A DNA stretch of 13,952 nt from assembly GCA_937960795.1 (NCBI GenBank), contig CALGPA010000126.1, forward strand, positions 1-13,952. Reading direction: 5' to 3'. A program made the translations under genes and the position numbers. This DNA is from an uncultured bacterium. GTDB taxonomy: Bacteria; Cloacimonadota; Cloacimonadia; Cloacimonadales; Cloacimonadaceae. A model generated the notes under the pieces. It did not search any database and was not told the origin of the DNA. It worked only from the letters and a program-made list of their open reading frames with translations. Shown here in pieces: positions 5,547 to 12,769 of the stretch (position 1 is the stretch's first letter; each line of letters opens with the position of its first letter).

Positions 5547-8173
5547 GATTCTCCTAAAATCTCATTTTGTATATCAGAAAGGATTTGCCAAGCTCTTTTT
5601 GGGCTGGTATCTTCAAGGTCCAAGTCCTTAAGCTTACTGATGATATCCTCGTGTTCACTTGCTTTATTGATCATGACTTCAAAGATTTCGAGTTGTGGAG
5701 TGGTGCTACTTAGCTTCTTGCGTAAGCTGGCAGTGAGTCCCTGGGGGCTGATCTCATGCTCTTCCAAGTTGTTGAGAATATCTTGGGCTCTTTTGATCAC
5801 TCTGTTTGGGATTCCTGCCAATCTGGCGACTTGGATGCCGTAGCTTTGATCTGCGCCTCCGCGCTCAATCTTGCGGATGAAGATCATCTGTTCATTGTAT
5901 AATTTTACCGCGACATTGTAGTTCTTGATCTCGGGATAGATGTTTTCAAGCTCGGTGAGTTCGTGATAGTGGGTAGCAAAAAGGGTGAGAGCTTTGAGTT
6001 TGTGGTGGATCTGCTCTATGATGGCCCAAGCGAGGCTGAGGCCATCAAAGGTGGAAGTTCCTCTGCCGATCTCATCAAGCAGGATCAAAGAATTTGCAGT
6101 GGCAGAGTTGAGAATGTTTGCCGTCTCAATCATCTCAACGAGGAAGGTGCTTTGTCCTTGGGCGAGGTTATCGGAGGCACCTACCCTGGTGAAGACGCGG
6201 TCAAAGATCGGTAGTCGCATGCGTTCTGCCGGCACAAAGGAGCCCATCTGGGCAAGGATGACCAAGAGTCCCACTTGTCTGAGATATGTGGACTTACCTG
6301 CCATGTTTGGGCCTGTGATCAAAGCGATCATGGTCTGAGGATAATCAAGCAGTGTGTCATTTGGGATAAATTCTGCTTCACCCATAAGCTTTTCTATTAC
6401 GGGATGGCGCCCTGACTCGATCTTCAGATCTCTATCAGAGCAAAACTCAGGTCGGATATAGCGGTTTTGCCAAGCCAGAAAGGCGAGTGAGCTGAATACA
6501 TCGATCTCGGAGAGCACTTCTCCTAGAAGCTGCAGTCGTGGCAATTGGACAGCGATCGATTGCCTAAGCTCCTTATAAAGCTCATACTCCAGATTCTTGA
6601 TCTTTTCCTCACTGGACAGCACCTTGGCTTCAAACTCTTTGAGCCTGGGTGAGATATAGCGCTGGGAATTGACCAATGTCTGCTTGGCGATATAGTAGTC
6701 AGGAACCTTATCTTTGTGAGCGGCGGTGACTTCAAGGTAGTAGCCAAACACACGGTTGTATCCTACCTTGAGGCTGGATATGCCGGTCTTTTGCTTCTCA
6801 TCTTCTTCCAAACGTGCTATCCAGCTTTTCCCATCGTGGATGATCTCGATCAGCTCGTCCAGATCAGGATCATATCCCTTTTGGAAGATGCCGCCATTGG
6901 TGATGGTAGAAGGCGGTTTCTCACAAATGGCAGATCCGATCAATTGGCTGATATCGTCGTATGTATCAAGCACAGAGATCCATCTCTCAAAGAGCGGCTC
7001 GGAAAAGGCTTCCAAGCGAGACTTAAGCTCTTTTGCGCTGATCAGATAGCTATCCAGTGCAAGAAGTTCGCGAGGGTTGATCCTTAAAGAACCCAGGCGT
7101 GAGACGATGCGGGAGATGTCGCCGATCTCTCTTAAGCTGATCCTGATATCCTTAAGATAGGCAGTGTTTGCGATGAAGGCGGCGATCAGATCTTGGCGTG
7201 CCAGAATCTCTTGAGGATCAAGCAGAGGATGCAGAAGCCACTGATTCAGCAGCCGGCTTCCCATCGGAGTCTGAGTCTGATCCAAGACACTCAGCAGGCT
7301 GCCATGTTTGTTCCCATAGCGGATGCTGCGGGTAAGCTCCAGGTTTCGTCTGCTGATCTCATCCAGTTGCATATAGTTTGCCAAGGAATAGTAACGCAGA
7401 CCTGAGATATGAGAAAGCGGGACTTTGTAAAGCTCCATCACATATGCCAAAGCTGCTCCGGCAGCAGTTGCTCCGGCTGCTTTGTCATGAGCACCAAAAG
7501 GCTCTAGGCTATTGACGCCAAAGTGTTTCTTTAGCAGTGCCTTGGCTTCGGCGGGTTGAAACTGCCAACTATCGAAGATGGTGATGGTCGGAGCATACTC
7601 CAATCTTAGATCTTTGATATAAGCTTCATTTGTGGAGCTATCTACAAGGATCTCGGCGGGGCTGAGGCGCAGTAGTTCGTTTGTTAGCTCGCTTGCTTGA
7701 AGCTCGGTAAACATAAATTCCCCTGTGGATAGATCCAGATGTGCCAAGCCGCATATCTTGGCCTTATCGGATCGAGAGACTGCCGTGAGGAAGATATTAG
7801 CAGAGCCTTCTAAAAGGTTTTGATCCAATACTGCTCCGGGAGTGATGATCTCGGTTACTTCCCGTCTGACCAGACCGACTGCTTTTTTAGGATCTTCGGT
7901 TTGTTCACAGATGGCAACCTTGAGACCGCTTTTGATCAGCTTATCCAGGTAGTTTTCCAAGGCATGATAGGGAAAGCCTGCCAAAGGCACGGGATTTGCA
8001 TCATTCTTATTGCGAGTTGTCAGCGTGATATTCAGGATCTTAGATGCAGTGACCGCGTCCTCAAAGAAGGTCTCATAAAAATCCCCCATGCGAAAGAGAA
8101 TAAGCTTATCCGGATGGCTGTCTTTGACGGCCATAAACTGTTTGAGCATCGGGGTGAGCTTGGGACTATCCAT
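5543..8173 (-). CDS. mutS: DNA mismatch repair protein MutS
   Basis: MutS finds mismatches and small loops and recruits MutL for repair. At 876 residues it is full length for the MutS1 group. The N-terminal mismatch-binding motif GDFYETF is intact, with Phe32 and Glu34 being the residues that stack on and hydrogen-bond to the mismatch. Connector, lever and clamp domains follow (about 130-580). The ABC-type ATPase has Walker A GPNMAGKST (621-629, Lys627) and Walker B LILLDE (Asp700, Glu701) with the signature region before it. A C-terminal helical tail follows. The presence of the FxE motif separates it from MutS2 and MutS-like homologues. Its ATG overlaps the stop of the upstream TPR-SPOR gene by one base (TGATG) with no good ribosome binding site, indicating translational coupling. 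No mutL is in the window. Confidence 0.98.
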   Translation of the reverse strand: MDSPKLTPMLKQFMAVKDSHPDKLILFRMGDFYETFFEDAVTASKILNITLTTRNKNDANPVPLAGFPYHALENYLDKLIKSGLKVAICEQTEDPKKAVGLVRREVTEIITPGAVLDQNLLEGSANIFLTAVSRSDKAKICGLAHLDLSTGEFMFTELQASELTNELLRLSPAEILVDSSTNEAYIKDLRLEYAPTITIFDSWQFQPAEAKALLKKHFGVNSLEPFGAHDKAAGATAAGAALAYVMELYKVPLSHISGLRYYSLANYMQLDEISRRNLELTRSIRYGNKHGSLLSVLDQTQTPMGSRLLNQWLLHPLLDPQEILARQDLIAAFIANTAYLKDIRISLREIGDISRIVSRLGSLRINPRELLALDSYLISAKELKSRLEAFSEPLFERWISVLDTYDDISQLIGSAICEKPPSTITNGGIFQKGYDPDLDELIEIIHDGKSWIARLEEDEKQKTGISSLKVGYNRVFGYYLEVTAAHKDKVPDYYIAKQTLVNSQRYISPRLKEFEAKVLSSEEKIKNLEYELYKELRQSIAVQLPRLQLLGEVLSEIDVFSSLAFLAWQNRYIRPEFCSDRDLKIESGRHPVIEKLMGEAEFIPNDTLLDYPQTMIALITGPNMAGKSTYLRQVGLLVILAQMGSFVPAERMRLPIFDRVFTRVGASDNLAQGQSTFLVEMIETANILNSATANSLILLDEIGRGTSTFDGLSLAWAIIEQIHHKLKALTLFATHYHELTELENIYPEIKNYNVAVKLYNEQMIFIRKIERGGADQSYGIQVARLAGIPNRVIKRAQDILNNLEEHEISPQGLTASLRKKLSSTTPQLEIFEVMINKASEHEDIISKLKDLDLEDTSPKRAWQILSDIQNEILGES

Positions 8174-9309
8174 CAGTGTTGCATCACAAAGTTGTTTATG
8201 TCGTTTGCCGATAGTTCTCGCCTGGCGAAGCTCATCTCCTCAGCTTTGGCAAAGGGACCAGCGAGAACCACCCATGTGGTGCCGGCTTGGCTATCATCTT
8301 CAAAATATGAAGCCGGGATCTTCATTTCTCGGATGCTTCGCACGAGTCCCTCGGCGTTGGTTTCCACCGAGAATCTTCCCGCTTGCAGGTAGTTTCCGCT
8401 AGTGGGCTTGATAAGCAGCTTGATCGGCTGATTGGCATCTATGGGAGGAAGTGGCGATTGCTCTGCCACCACGACTGTATCCTTGATAGTCGTAACGGTT
8501 GATTCTGAGGCTGTGGCAGCTGTCTTAGGATCCAGCTTTAGCTCTTCATATGGATACAGAAAACTCAGATCCAAGGACGGAACTCTGCTTCGTAATGAGA
8601 AAAGCCTCTCTTCGATATCAAAAGCAACTTGTGAATACTTGTTTAGCTCATATCCTTCCTTATATCTCTTAAGGGCTTCAGCACTGTTTCCCAAGAGCTC
8701 ATAAGTATATCCTTCTTTGTATCTTAGATACTGAAGATCCAGCTCTTGAAGGCGACTGACCTTCTGAAGGCTTGAGAGCGCGCTCTGATACTTCTTTTGG
8801 GAGATATAGCTATCAGCGATGAGATGCAGAGCAGATTCAGAAAGTGGCGCGGGATCCTTTAGCCTAAGATAGTTCTCCGCATTTGCGATGGCAGCTGAAT
8901 AATCATCCAGCCAATAATGGGTGACCGCGAGCCAATAGAAGCGCTGGATGATCTCAGCAGAATTGATGCGCCTCAAAAGTGTCTGTGCGGTGGGGATATC
9001 ACGCTCGAGGATATGGATTTTGGCGGCTTCCAACATACTAAGCTGTCCATGATGAGTCTGTGGATAGCTCTCGATTGCTTGGTGAAAGTCTGTAAGTGCT
9101 TGATTGTTCATGCTTTGCATAAGCGCGCGATAGTAGAGCAACATGGCGCGTTCTTCATCGCGGTTTGGCTTTAGGTTTTCAATGCTGTTTTGAGCTTGGG
9201 CGATGTTTCCGCTTTCATAGAGTTCTTTGAACCTGATAAAGTCCCGTCTCGGTTGCCCCGAGAGAGACACAGCAGTCATAAGCAGGACAATGATTAAGAG
9301 CTTTGCCAT
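8173..9309 (-). CDS. Secreted TPR protein with C-terminal SPOR domain
   Basis: The 378-residue protein begins with a Sec-type signal peptide (MAKLL followed by a hydrophobic run, probable cleavage near LSG-QP, residues 18-20). Residues about 25-235 form repeated helical hairpins of TPR type. A low-complexity Ala/Thr/Val/Pro linker (about 255-295) leads to a SPOR domain at about 304-378, seen in the YLQAGRF opening strand and the WVVLAGPF strand followed by an ARREL helix. SPOR domains bind denuded septal peptidoglycan, and the TPR part would recruit partners, so a periplasmic cell-division or cell-wall role is inferred. The start at 9309 lies 16 nt inside the end of the upstream U32 gene and is supported by the signal peptide. 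A CAGGA sits close before the ATG. It is also coupled to mutS by a one-base overlap. Confidence 0.82.
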   Translation of the reverse strand: MAKLLIIVLLMTAVSLSGQPRRDFIRFKELYESGNIAQAQNSIENLKPNRDEERAMLLYYRALMQSMNNQALTDFHQAIESYPQTHHGQLSMLEAAKIHILERDIPTAQTLLRRINSAEIIQRFYWLAVTHYWLDDYSAAIANAENYLRLKDPAPLSESALHLIADSYISQKKYQSALSSLQKVSRLQELDLQYLRYKEGYTYELLGNSAEALKRYKEGYELNKYSQVAFDIEERLFSLRSRVPSLDLSFLYPYEELKLDPKTAATASESTVTTIKDTVVVAEQSPLPPIDANQPIKLLIKPTSGNYLQAGRFSVETNAEGLVRSIREMKIPASYFEDDSQAGTTWVVLAGPFAKAEEMSFARRELSANDINNFVMQH

Positions 9310-10499
9310 GTCCTGATCAATGCTCCTTCATAATCCATATCCGGTGCTTCAATGGCGTAGCGATAGTTTGGCTTTGTGTGAGCCACTTCTTCGTTCTCCT
9401 CATTGCGAATCTTGCCGATGGTCAGGCTAAAATCCTTGTTCATATCCGGGAAAATCACTTGGATTAAGTCTCCCAAGCTTATCTTGTGACAAGCATCAAA
9501 GTACAGCATATTATCTTGATGTGCAATTACTTTTCCACAATACTGACTTTCTGACGTGTAGGCAGGATCTTGTGATGCTTCCACAATGCCCGCGGAGCCT
9601 GGAGCAAACTCATAAAATCCTTGCCAATAGGGGCGATGGGAGACGCAGAGCAGCTCTTTATGAAGTCTTTCCCAGAGCTTTGTATCCGTGGGATCGGCAT
9701 CTTTTGCGGCTTTATAGACTCTAGTAATCTGAGCCACATAGTATATGCTTTTCATCCTTCCTTCGATCTTCCCGGCATGGATGCCGGCGGACATCAGCTG
9801 AGGCATCTTATCAAGGAGGCAGAGATCTTTGGAGCTGAGGATATGAGCGCCATATTGATCTTCTTCAATGGGGAAGAAATCCCCGGGTCGTTGCTCTTCT
9901 GTGAGAGCCCAGTTCCATCTGCAAGGCTGAGTGCATGCCCCACTATTTGCGCTGCGATCGTTTAGGTATGAGCTCAAAAGACAGCGTCCCGAATATGCCA
10001 CACACATTGCGCCATGGATAAAACACTCGATTTCCAGCTCCGGAAGAGCTTCTTTGATCGCTAGGATCTCAGCAAAGCTCAGCTCACGTGCAGGCACGAT
10101 GCGTTTGGCTCCGAGCTGATGCCAAAAGCGTGCTGCATATAGCGAGGTGACATTTGCTTGAGTGCTGATGTGAATGGGGATTGAGCTATGTTCTCGCACT
10201 ATGGAAAACACACCGGGATCAGAGACAATGACCGCATCGATATCGGTGCCATCCAGCCACTTAACAAAGGCAGGCAGCTCTACATAATCCGGGTCTCTGA
10301 GATAGGCATTGAGAGTGAGATATAGCCGACTGCCATGTGCATGGGCAAATGATATCGCCTCAAAAATCTCATCCATATCCAGGTTGCCCGCAGATGCCCT
10401 GAGCCCAAACTGTTTGTAGCCACAATACACTGCATCTGCGCCATACAAAATGGCATATTTGATTTTCTCAAGGTCTCCGCCGGGGGCTGTGATTTCCAT
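9294..10499 (-). CDS. trhP: Peptidase U32 family protein, TrhP-like tRNA U34 hydroxylation enzyme
   Basis: The family signature ECFIHGAMC...SGRC...S is present at residues 158-177 of the 401-residue form. U32 members with this short layout include TrhP (YegQ), which installs 5-hydroxyuridine at tRNA wobble U34 using prephenate; RlhA (23S rRNA C2501 hydroxylation) and UbiU are relatives. Cys166, Cys173, Cys189 and Cys227 have spacing like the four cysteines that hold an Fe-S cluster in these proteins, as I recall it; Cys193 is an extra candidate. True proteolysis is unlikely. The ATG at 10499 is preferred; a TTG one codon earlier (10502) is also possible. The ATG overlaps the rho stop by one base (TGATG). 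Its 3' end overlaps the TPR-SPOR gene by 16 nt. The U32 family is certain; the exact substrate is not. Confidence 0.8.
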   Translation of the reverse strand: MEITAPGGDLEKIKYAILYGADAVYCGYKQFGLRASAGNLDMDEIFEAISFAHAHGSRLYLTLNAYLRDPDYVELPAFVKWLDGTDIDAVIVSDPGVFSIVREHSSIPIHISTQANVTSLYAARFWHQLGAKRIVPARELSFAEILAIKEALPELEIECFIHGAMCVAYSGRCLLSSYLNDRSANSGACTQPCRWNWALTEEQRPGDFFPIEEDQYGAHILSSKDLCLLDKMPQLMSAGIHAGKIEGRMKSIYYVAQITRVYKAAKDADPTDTKLWERLHKELLCVSHRPYWQGFYEFAPGSAGIVEASQDPAYTSESQYCGKVIAHQDNMLYFDACHKISLGDLIQVIFPDMNKDFSLTIGKIRNEENEEVAHTKPNYRYAIEAPDMDYEGALIRTWQSS

Positions 10500-11761
10500 C
10501 AATTACTCATTGAGTTCAGCATATCATAGTTTGATTTTGACGCCTTCATCTGTTTACGCAAGGTCTCGATTCCTTGGATGGGACTGATGGTCTTGAGATA
10601 TTTTCTGAGCACATACATGCGGTTGATCTCATTTTTGCTCAAGAGCAATTCTTCCCTTCTGGTTCCGGACTTGACCAAGTCAATGGCAGGATAGAGGCGC
10701 ATGTCGGAGATGCTGCGATCCAGCACCAGTTCCATGTTTCCGGTGCCCTTAAACTCTTCAAAGATCACCTGATCCATCTTGGAGCCGGTATCGATAAGAG
10801 CTGTGGCTATGATCGTGAGGCTTCCCGCTTCTTCGGTATTACGAGCAGCGCCAAAGAATTTCTTGGGTTTGATCAAGCCATTGGCATCAATACCGCCAGA
10901 GAGCACCTTGCCGCTGGAAGGAGTGATATTGTTATAAGCTCTGGCAAGACGCGTGATGCTATCAAGGACGATGACCACATCCTGACCAAGCTCGATCATG
11001 CGCTTGGATTTTTCCAGGATAATCTCAGCCACGTTAGTGTGGTTTTTTGGAGATTCATCAAAGGTGGATGATATGACTTCGCGATTTCCTGGCTTGAGCA
11101 CCTTCTTCATCTCGGTGACTTCTTCCGGGCGTTCATCCACCAAAAGAACGATGAGATATACTTCCGGGTGGTTGCTTAAGATGGCATTTGCAATGTCTTG
11201 CAAGAGAGTGGTCTTGCCCGTCCTAGGAGCTGCCACGATCAAGCCGCGTTGTCCTTTGCCGACAGGGGTAAAGAGATCGATGATGCGCGTGCTATGGTTA
11301 TCTTTGTCAAATTCCAGATTCAAGCGTTCGGTGGGGTAGTAGGGAGTAAGTTCGTCAAATTTCCGAAGATTCTCCAAGCTTGAAGGCGACATATAATTGA
11401 CTGCATCCACACGCAGCAGAGCGAAATACTTCTCTCCCTCTTTGGGGGATCTGACCGGACCCGAGACCATGTGACCATTCTTGAGGCCAAAGCGGCGAAT
11501 CTGGGTCAGAGACACATATACGTCGTCCCTACCGGGTAAATAGCTGTTGTTTGGGAATCTTAGGAATCCAAAGCCGTCATCCATGATCTCAAGGCATCCG
11601 GTGACAAAGGCCAGTCCTTCTTGCGCTGCTTGGAATTCATACATCTTAAAGATGAGCTCTATCCCTTTATATTGACTGTATCCAGGTATTGACAATTTTT
11701 TGGCGAGCTTCGTGAGCTGCACTTGACTCATTTCAAATAGATCTTCTTCGAGAAGCATCAT
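10499..11761 (-). CDS. rho: Transcription termination factor Rho
   Basis: Rho is the hexameric RNA helicase that ends transcription at unstructured C-rich sites. This 420-residue copy is the compact form, without the long inserted N-terminal domain seen in some phyla. It has the N-terminal helical domain (about 5-48), the cold-shock-like primary RNA-binding site with GFGFLR near residue 64, and the RecA-like ATPase domain. Walker A is APRTGKTT with Lys183, and the Walker B-like strand is VVIVLDSITR. The Q-loop region SGGIDANGL and the R-loop region GTGNMELVLDR are intact. Two ATG codons stand in tandem (11761 and 11758). AGGAG at 11766-11770 is four bases before the first and seven before the second, so the second may be used. 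The first ATG overlaps the methyltransferase stop (ATGA). Confidence 0.98.
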   Translation of the reverse strand: MMLLEEDLFEMSQVQLTKLAKKLSIPGYSQYKGIELIFKMYEFQAAQEGLAFVTGCLEIMDDGFGFLRFPNNSYLPGRDDVYVSLTQIRRFGLKNGHMVSGPVRSPKEGEKYFALLRVDAVNYMSPSSLENLRKFDELTPYYPTERLNLEFDKDNHSTRIIDLFTPVGKGQRGLIVAAPRTGKTTLLQDIANAILSNHPEVYLIVLLVDERPEEVTEMKKVLKPGNREVISSTFDESPKNHTNVAEIILEKSKRMIELGQDVVIVLDSITRLARAYNNITPSSGKVLSGGIDANGLIKPKKFFGAARNTEEAGSLTIIATALIDTGSKMDQVIFEEFKGTGNMELVLDRSISDMRLYPAIDLVKSGTRREELLLSKNEINRMYVLRKYLKTISPIQGIETLRKQMKASKSNYDMLNSMSN

Positions 11762-12486
11762 TTATCTCCTTTTTTCTTGTGTCCGATTACTAGCAACCTG
11801 GAAGCACTTGCACAGCCGATCTCCTTGATCCGTTTGATAATCTCATGTCCTTCGGATTTTAGTTCGGCAGGGGCATCGATGTGTTCCAGCCTTTTAAGGG
11901 TTGTATGACAATTGTTGATGAGTCCCGAGCAGACTTTTGAGTCCTTTGGGTCATCTACTTGCGGATAAAAATCTATGATCTTCTTTTTTTGAAGATGCAA
12001 TTTGCGAATGACTTTCTCAAGCTCGGCTTTATCTAGGGTATGAGAGTGATACACGCCGCTGATACTGTCTACTTTGGCTACCCAATGGTGCATGAGAATA
12101 TGTGTGTTTTGCGCCGGACTTTGATCTCCATCTGCATACATCTCGGTTAGGATAAAAGTCCCCCCGGGCTTCAGCACTCTCATCATTTCAGAGAAAACCT
12201 TATCCTTGTTCTCGAAATGATGAAGAGAATTAGCTGTGCAGACAGTGTCAAAATGATCATCTTCAAAAGGCAAATCTTCAAGGTTCATGCGATATATTTC
12301 CACATCATTTTCCGGGAAAACCTTCTGCGCATAGTCCACGCTCTTCTCTGATACATCCACACCGATTATCTTGGAAAAACTTCTTAAGTGTTTCTTGAGA
12401 ACATTGATGAATTCACCCTTGCCGGTCGCAGCGTCCAAAACCACGCCACCATCAATCTGGTTCAAGATTTGGAATACTTCTTTCAC
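11758..12486 (-). CDS. Class I SAM-dependent methyltransferase
   Basis: The 242-residue protein has a clear Rossmann-type methyltransferase core. Motif I is VLDAATGKGEF (about 16-26), the acidic loop after strand 2 is GVDVSEKS, and motif post-II is NLEDLPFEDDHFDTV. SLHHF and VLKPGG complete the Methyltransf_11/UbiE-like pattern. The C-terminal third, with a His-rich stretch and several Cys residues, is not recognised and may set substrate choice. The substrate is unknown. The start is GTG at 12486, supported by GAGG at 12495-12498 eight bases upstream; no ATG, GTG or TTG exists further upstream in frame before the TAA at 12571-12573. It is the first gene of the minus-strand run and overlaps rho by four bases, which suggests rho expression depends on its promoter. 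Confidence 0.83.
   Translation of the reverse strand: MKEVFQILNQIDGGVVLDAATGKGEFINVLKKHLRSFSKIIGVDVSEKSVDYAQKVFPENDVEIYRMNLEDLPFEDDHFDTVCTANSLHHFENKDKVFSEMMRVLKPGGTFILTEMYADGDQSPAQNTHILMHHWVAKVDSISGVYHSHTLDKAELEKVIRKLHLQKKKIIDFYPQVDDPKDSKVCSGLINNCHTTLKRLEHIDAPAELKSEGHEIIKRIKEIGCASASRLLVIGHKKKGDK
11766..11770 (-). promoter_or_regulatory. Ribosome binding site of rho
   Basis: AGGAG on the minus strand is the best Shine-Dalgarno site within the operon. It lies inside the last codons of the methyltransferase gene, four bases from the first rho ATG and seven from the second. The spacing slightly favours the second ATG (11758). Confidence 0.6.
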
Positions 12487-12523
12487 GGCTTCAACCTCGC
12501 TTGTGATTATTCTGTGATTGGGA

Positions 12524-12535
12524 TGGCTATAGCCA
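12524..12535. promoter_or_regulatory. 12-bp perfect palindrome, possible operator
   Basis: TGGCTATAGCCA is its own reverse complement. It lies about 38 bases upstream of the methyltransferase GTG start, at the head of the long minus-strand operon, and on the far side of the divergent region from the caspase-like gene. Its position suits a repressor or activator site for the operon; no regulator is encoded nearby. The regulatory role is inference. Confidence 0.3.
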
Positions 12536-12555
12536 AAACCCGTACATATAGCTGT

Positions 12556-12587
12556 AAAGATTGTATTTGATTATGAATTCAATCTTT
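12556..12587. repeat. AT-rich inverted repeat in the divergent intergenic region
   Basis: AAAGATTG at 12556-12563 and CAATCTTT at 12580-12587 form an 8-bp perfect inverted repeat with a 16-base AT-rich centre. It is upstream of both flanking genes, so it is not placed to end transcription of either. It could be a protein-binding site or part of the operon promoter region. Confidence 0.35.
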
Positions 12588-12711
12588 TTCCAGTGTTCAT
12601 TTTTCGTCAAGATAAATCCCTACCAGCCATCATTTTTTTTGCTAAATGTATAGAAGTGAGGCCATCAATCATGGACTTTGGGTGGCATAGAAGCTTGCTT
12701 CAAAAAAGATC

Positions 12712-12739
12712 TTGACTCACACAAAGCCCTTTGTACTAT
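12712..12739 (+). promoter_or_regulatory. Probable promoter of the caspase-like gene
   Basis: TTGACT (12712-12717) and TACTAT (12734-12739) are separated by 16 bases, close to a sigma-70 type -35/-10 pair. The predicted start near 12746 would leave a leader of about 24 bases containing the ribosome binding site at 12761-12764. Assigned by inspection. Confidence 0.5.
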
Positions 12740-12760
12740 TGGAAAAAAGAAAAACACATG

Positions 12761-12764
12761 GGAG
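12761..12764 (+). promoter_or_regulatory. Ribosome binding site deciding the start of the caspase-like gene
   Basis: GGAG ends five bases before the ATG at 12770. It lies downstream of two other in-frame start codons (TTG at 12731, ATG at 12758), so it favours 12770. That start also places the signal peptide at the very N-terminus. Confidence 0.7.
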
Positions 12765-12769
12765 ATGAT

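Noticed and set aside
7820..8392. 190-codon plus-strand open frame opposite mutS and the TPR-SPOR gene
   Set aside because: It lies antisense across two well-supported genes, has no recognisable motif and its product has no plausible domain.
9294..10499. Secreted collagenase-like U32 peptidase
   Set aside because: No signal peptide is present, and the cysteine pattern and cytoplasmic gene context fit RNA-modifying or hydroxylating U32 proteins better.
10574..11071. 165-codon plus-strand open frame opposite rho
   Set aside because: It is antisense to the conserved Rho ATPase domain and shows no motif or ribosome binding site.
12731..12769. Upstream TTG (12731) or ATG (12758) start for the caspase-like gene
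   Set aside because: The TTG overlaps the predicted -10 region, and the only good ribosome binding site lies between the ATG at 12758 and the one at 12770. The 12770 start gives a normal signal peptide.
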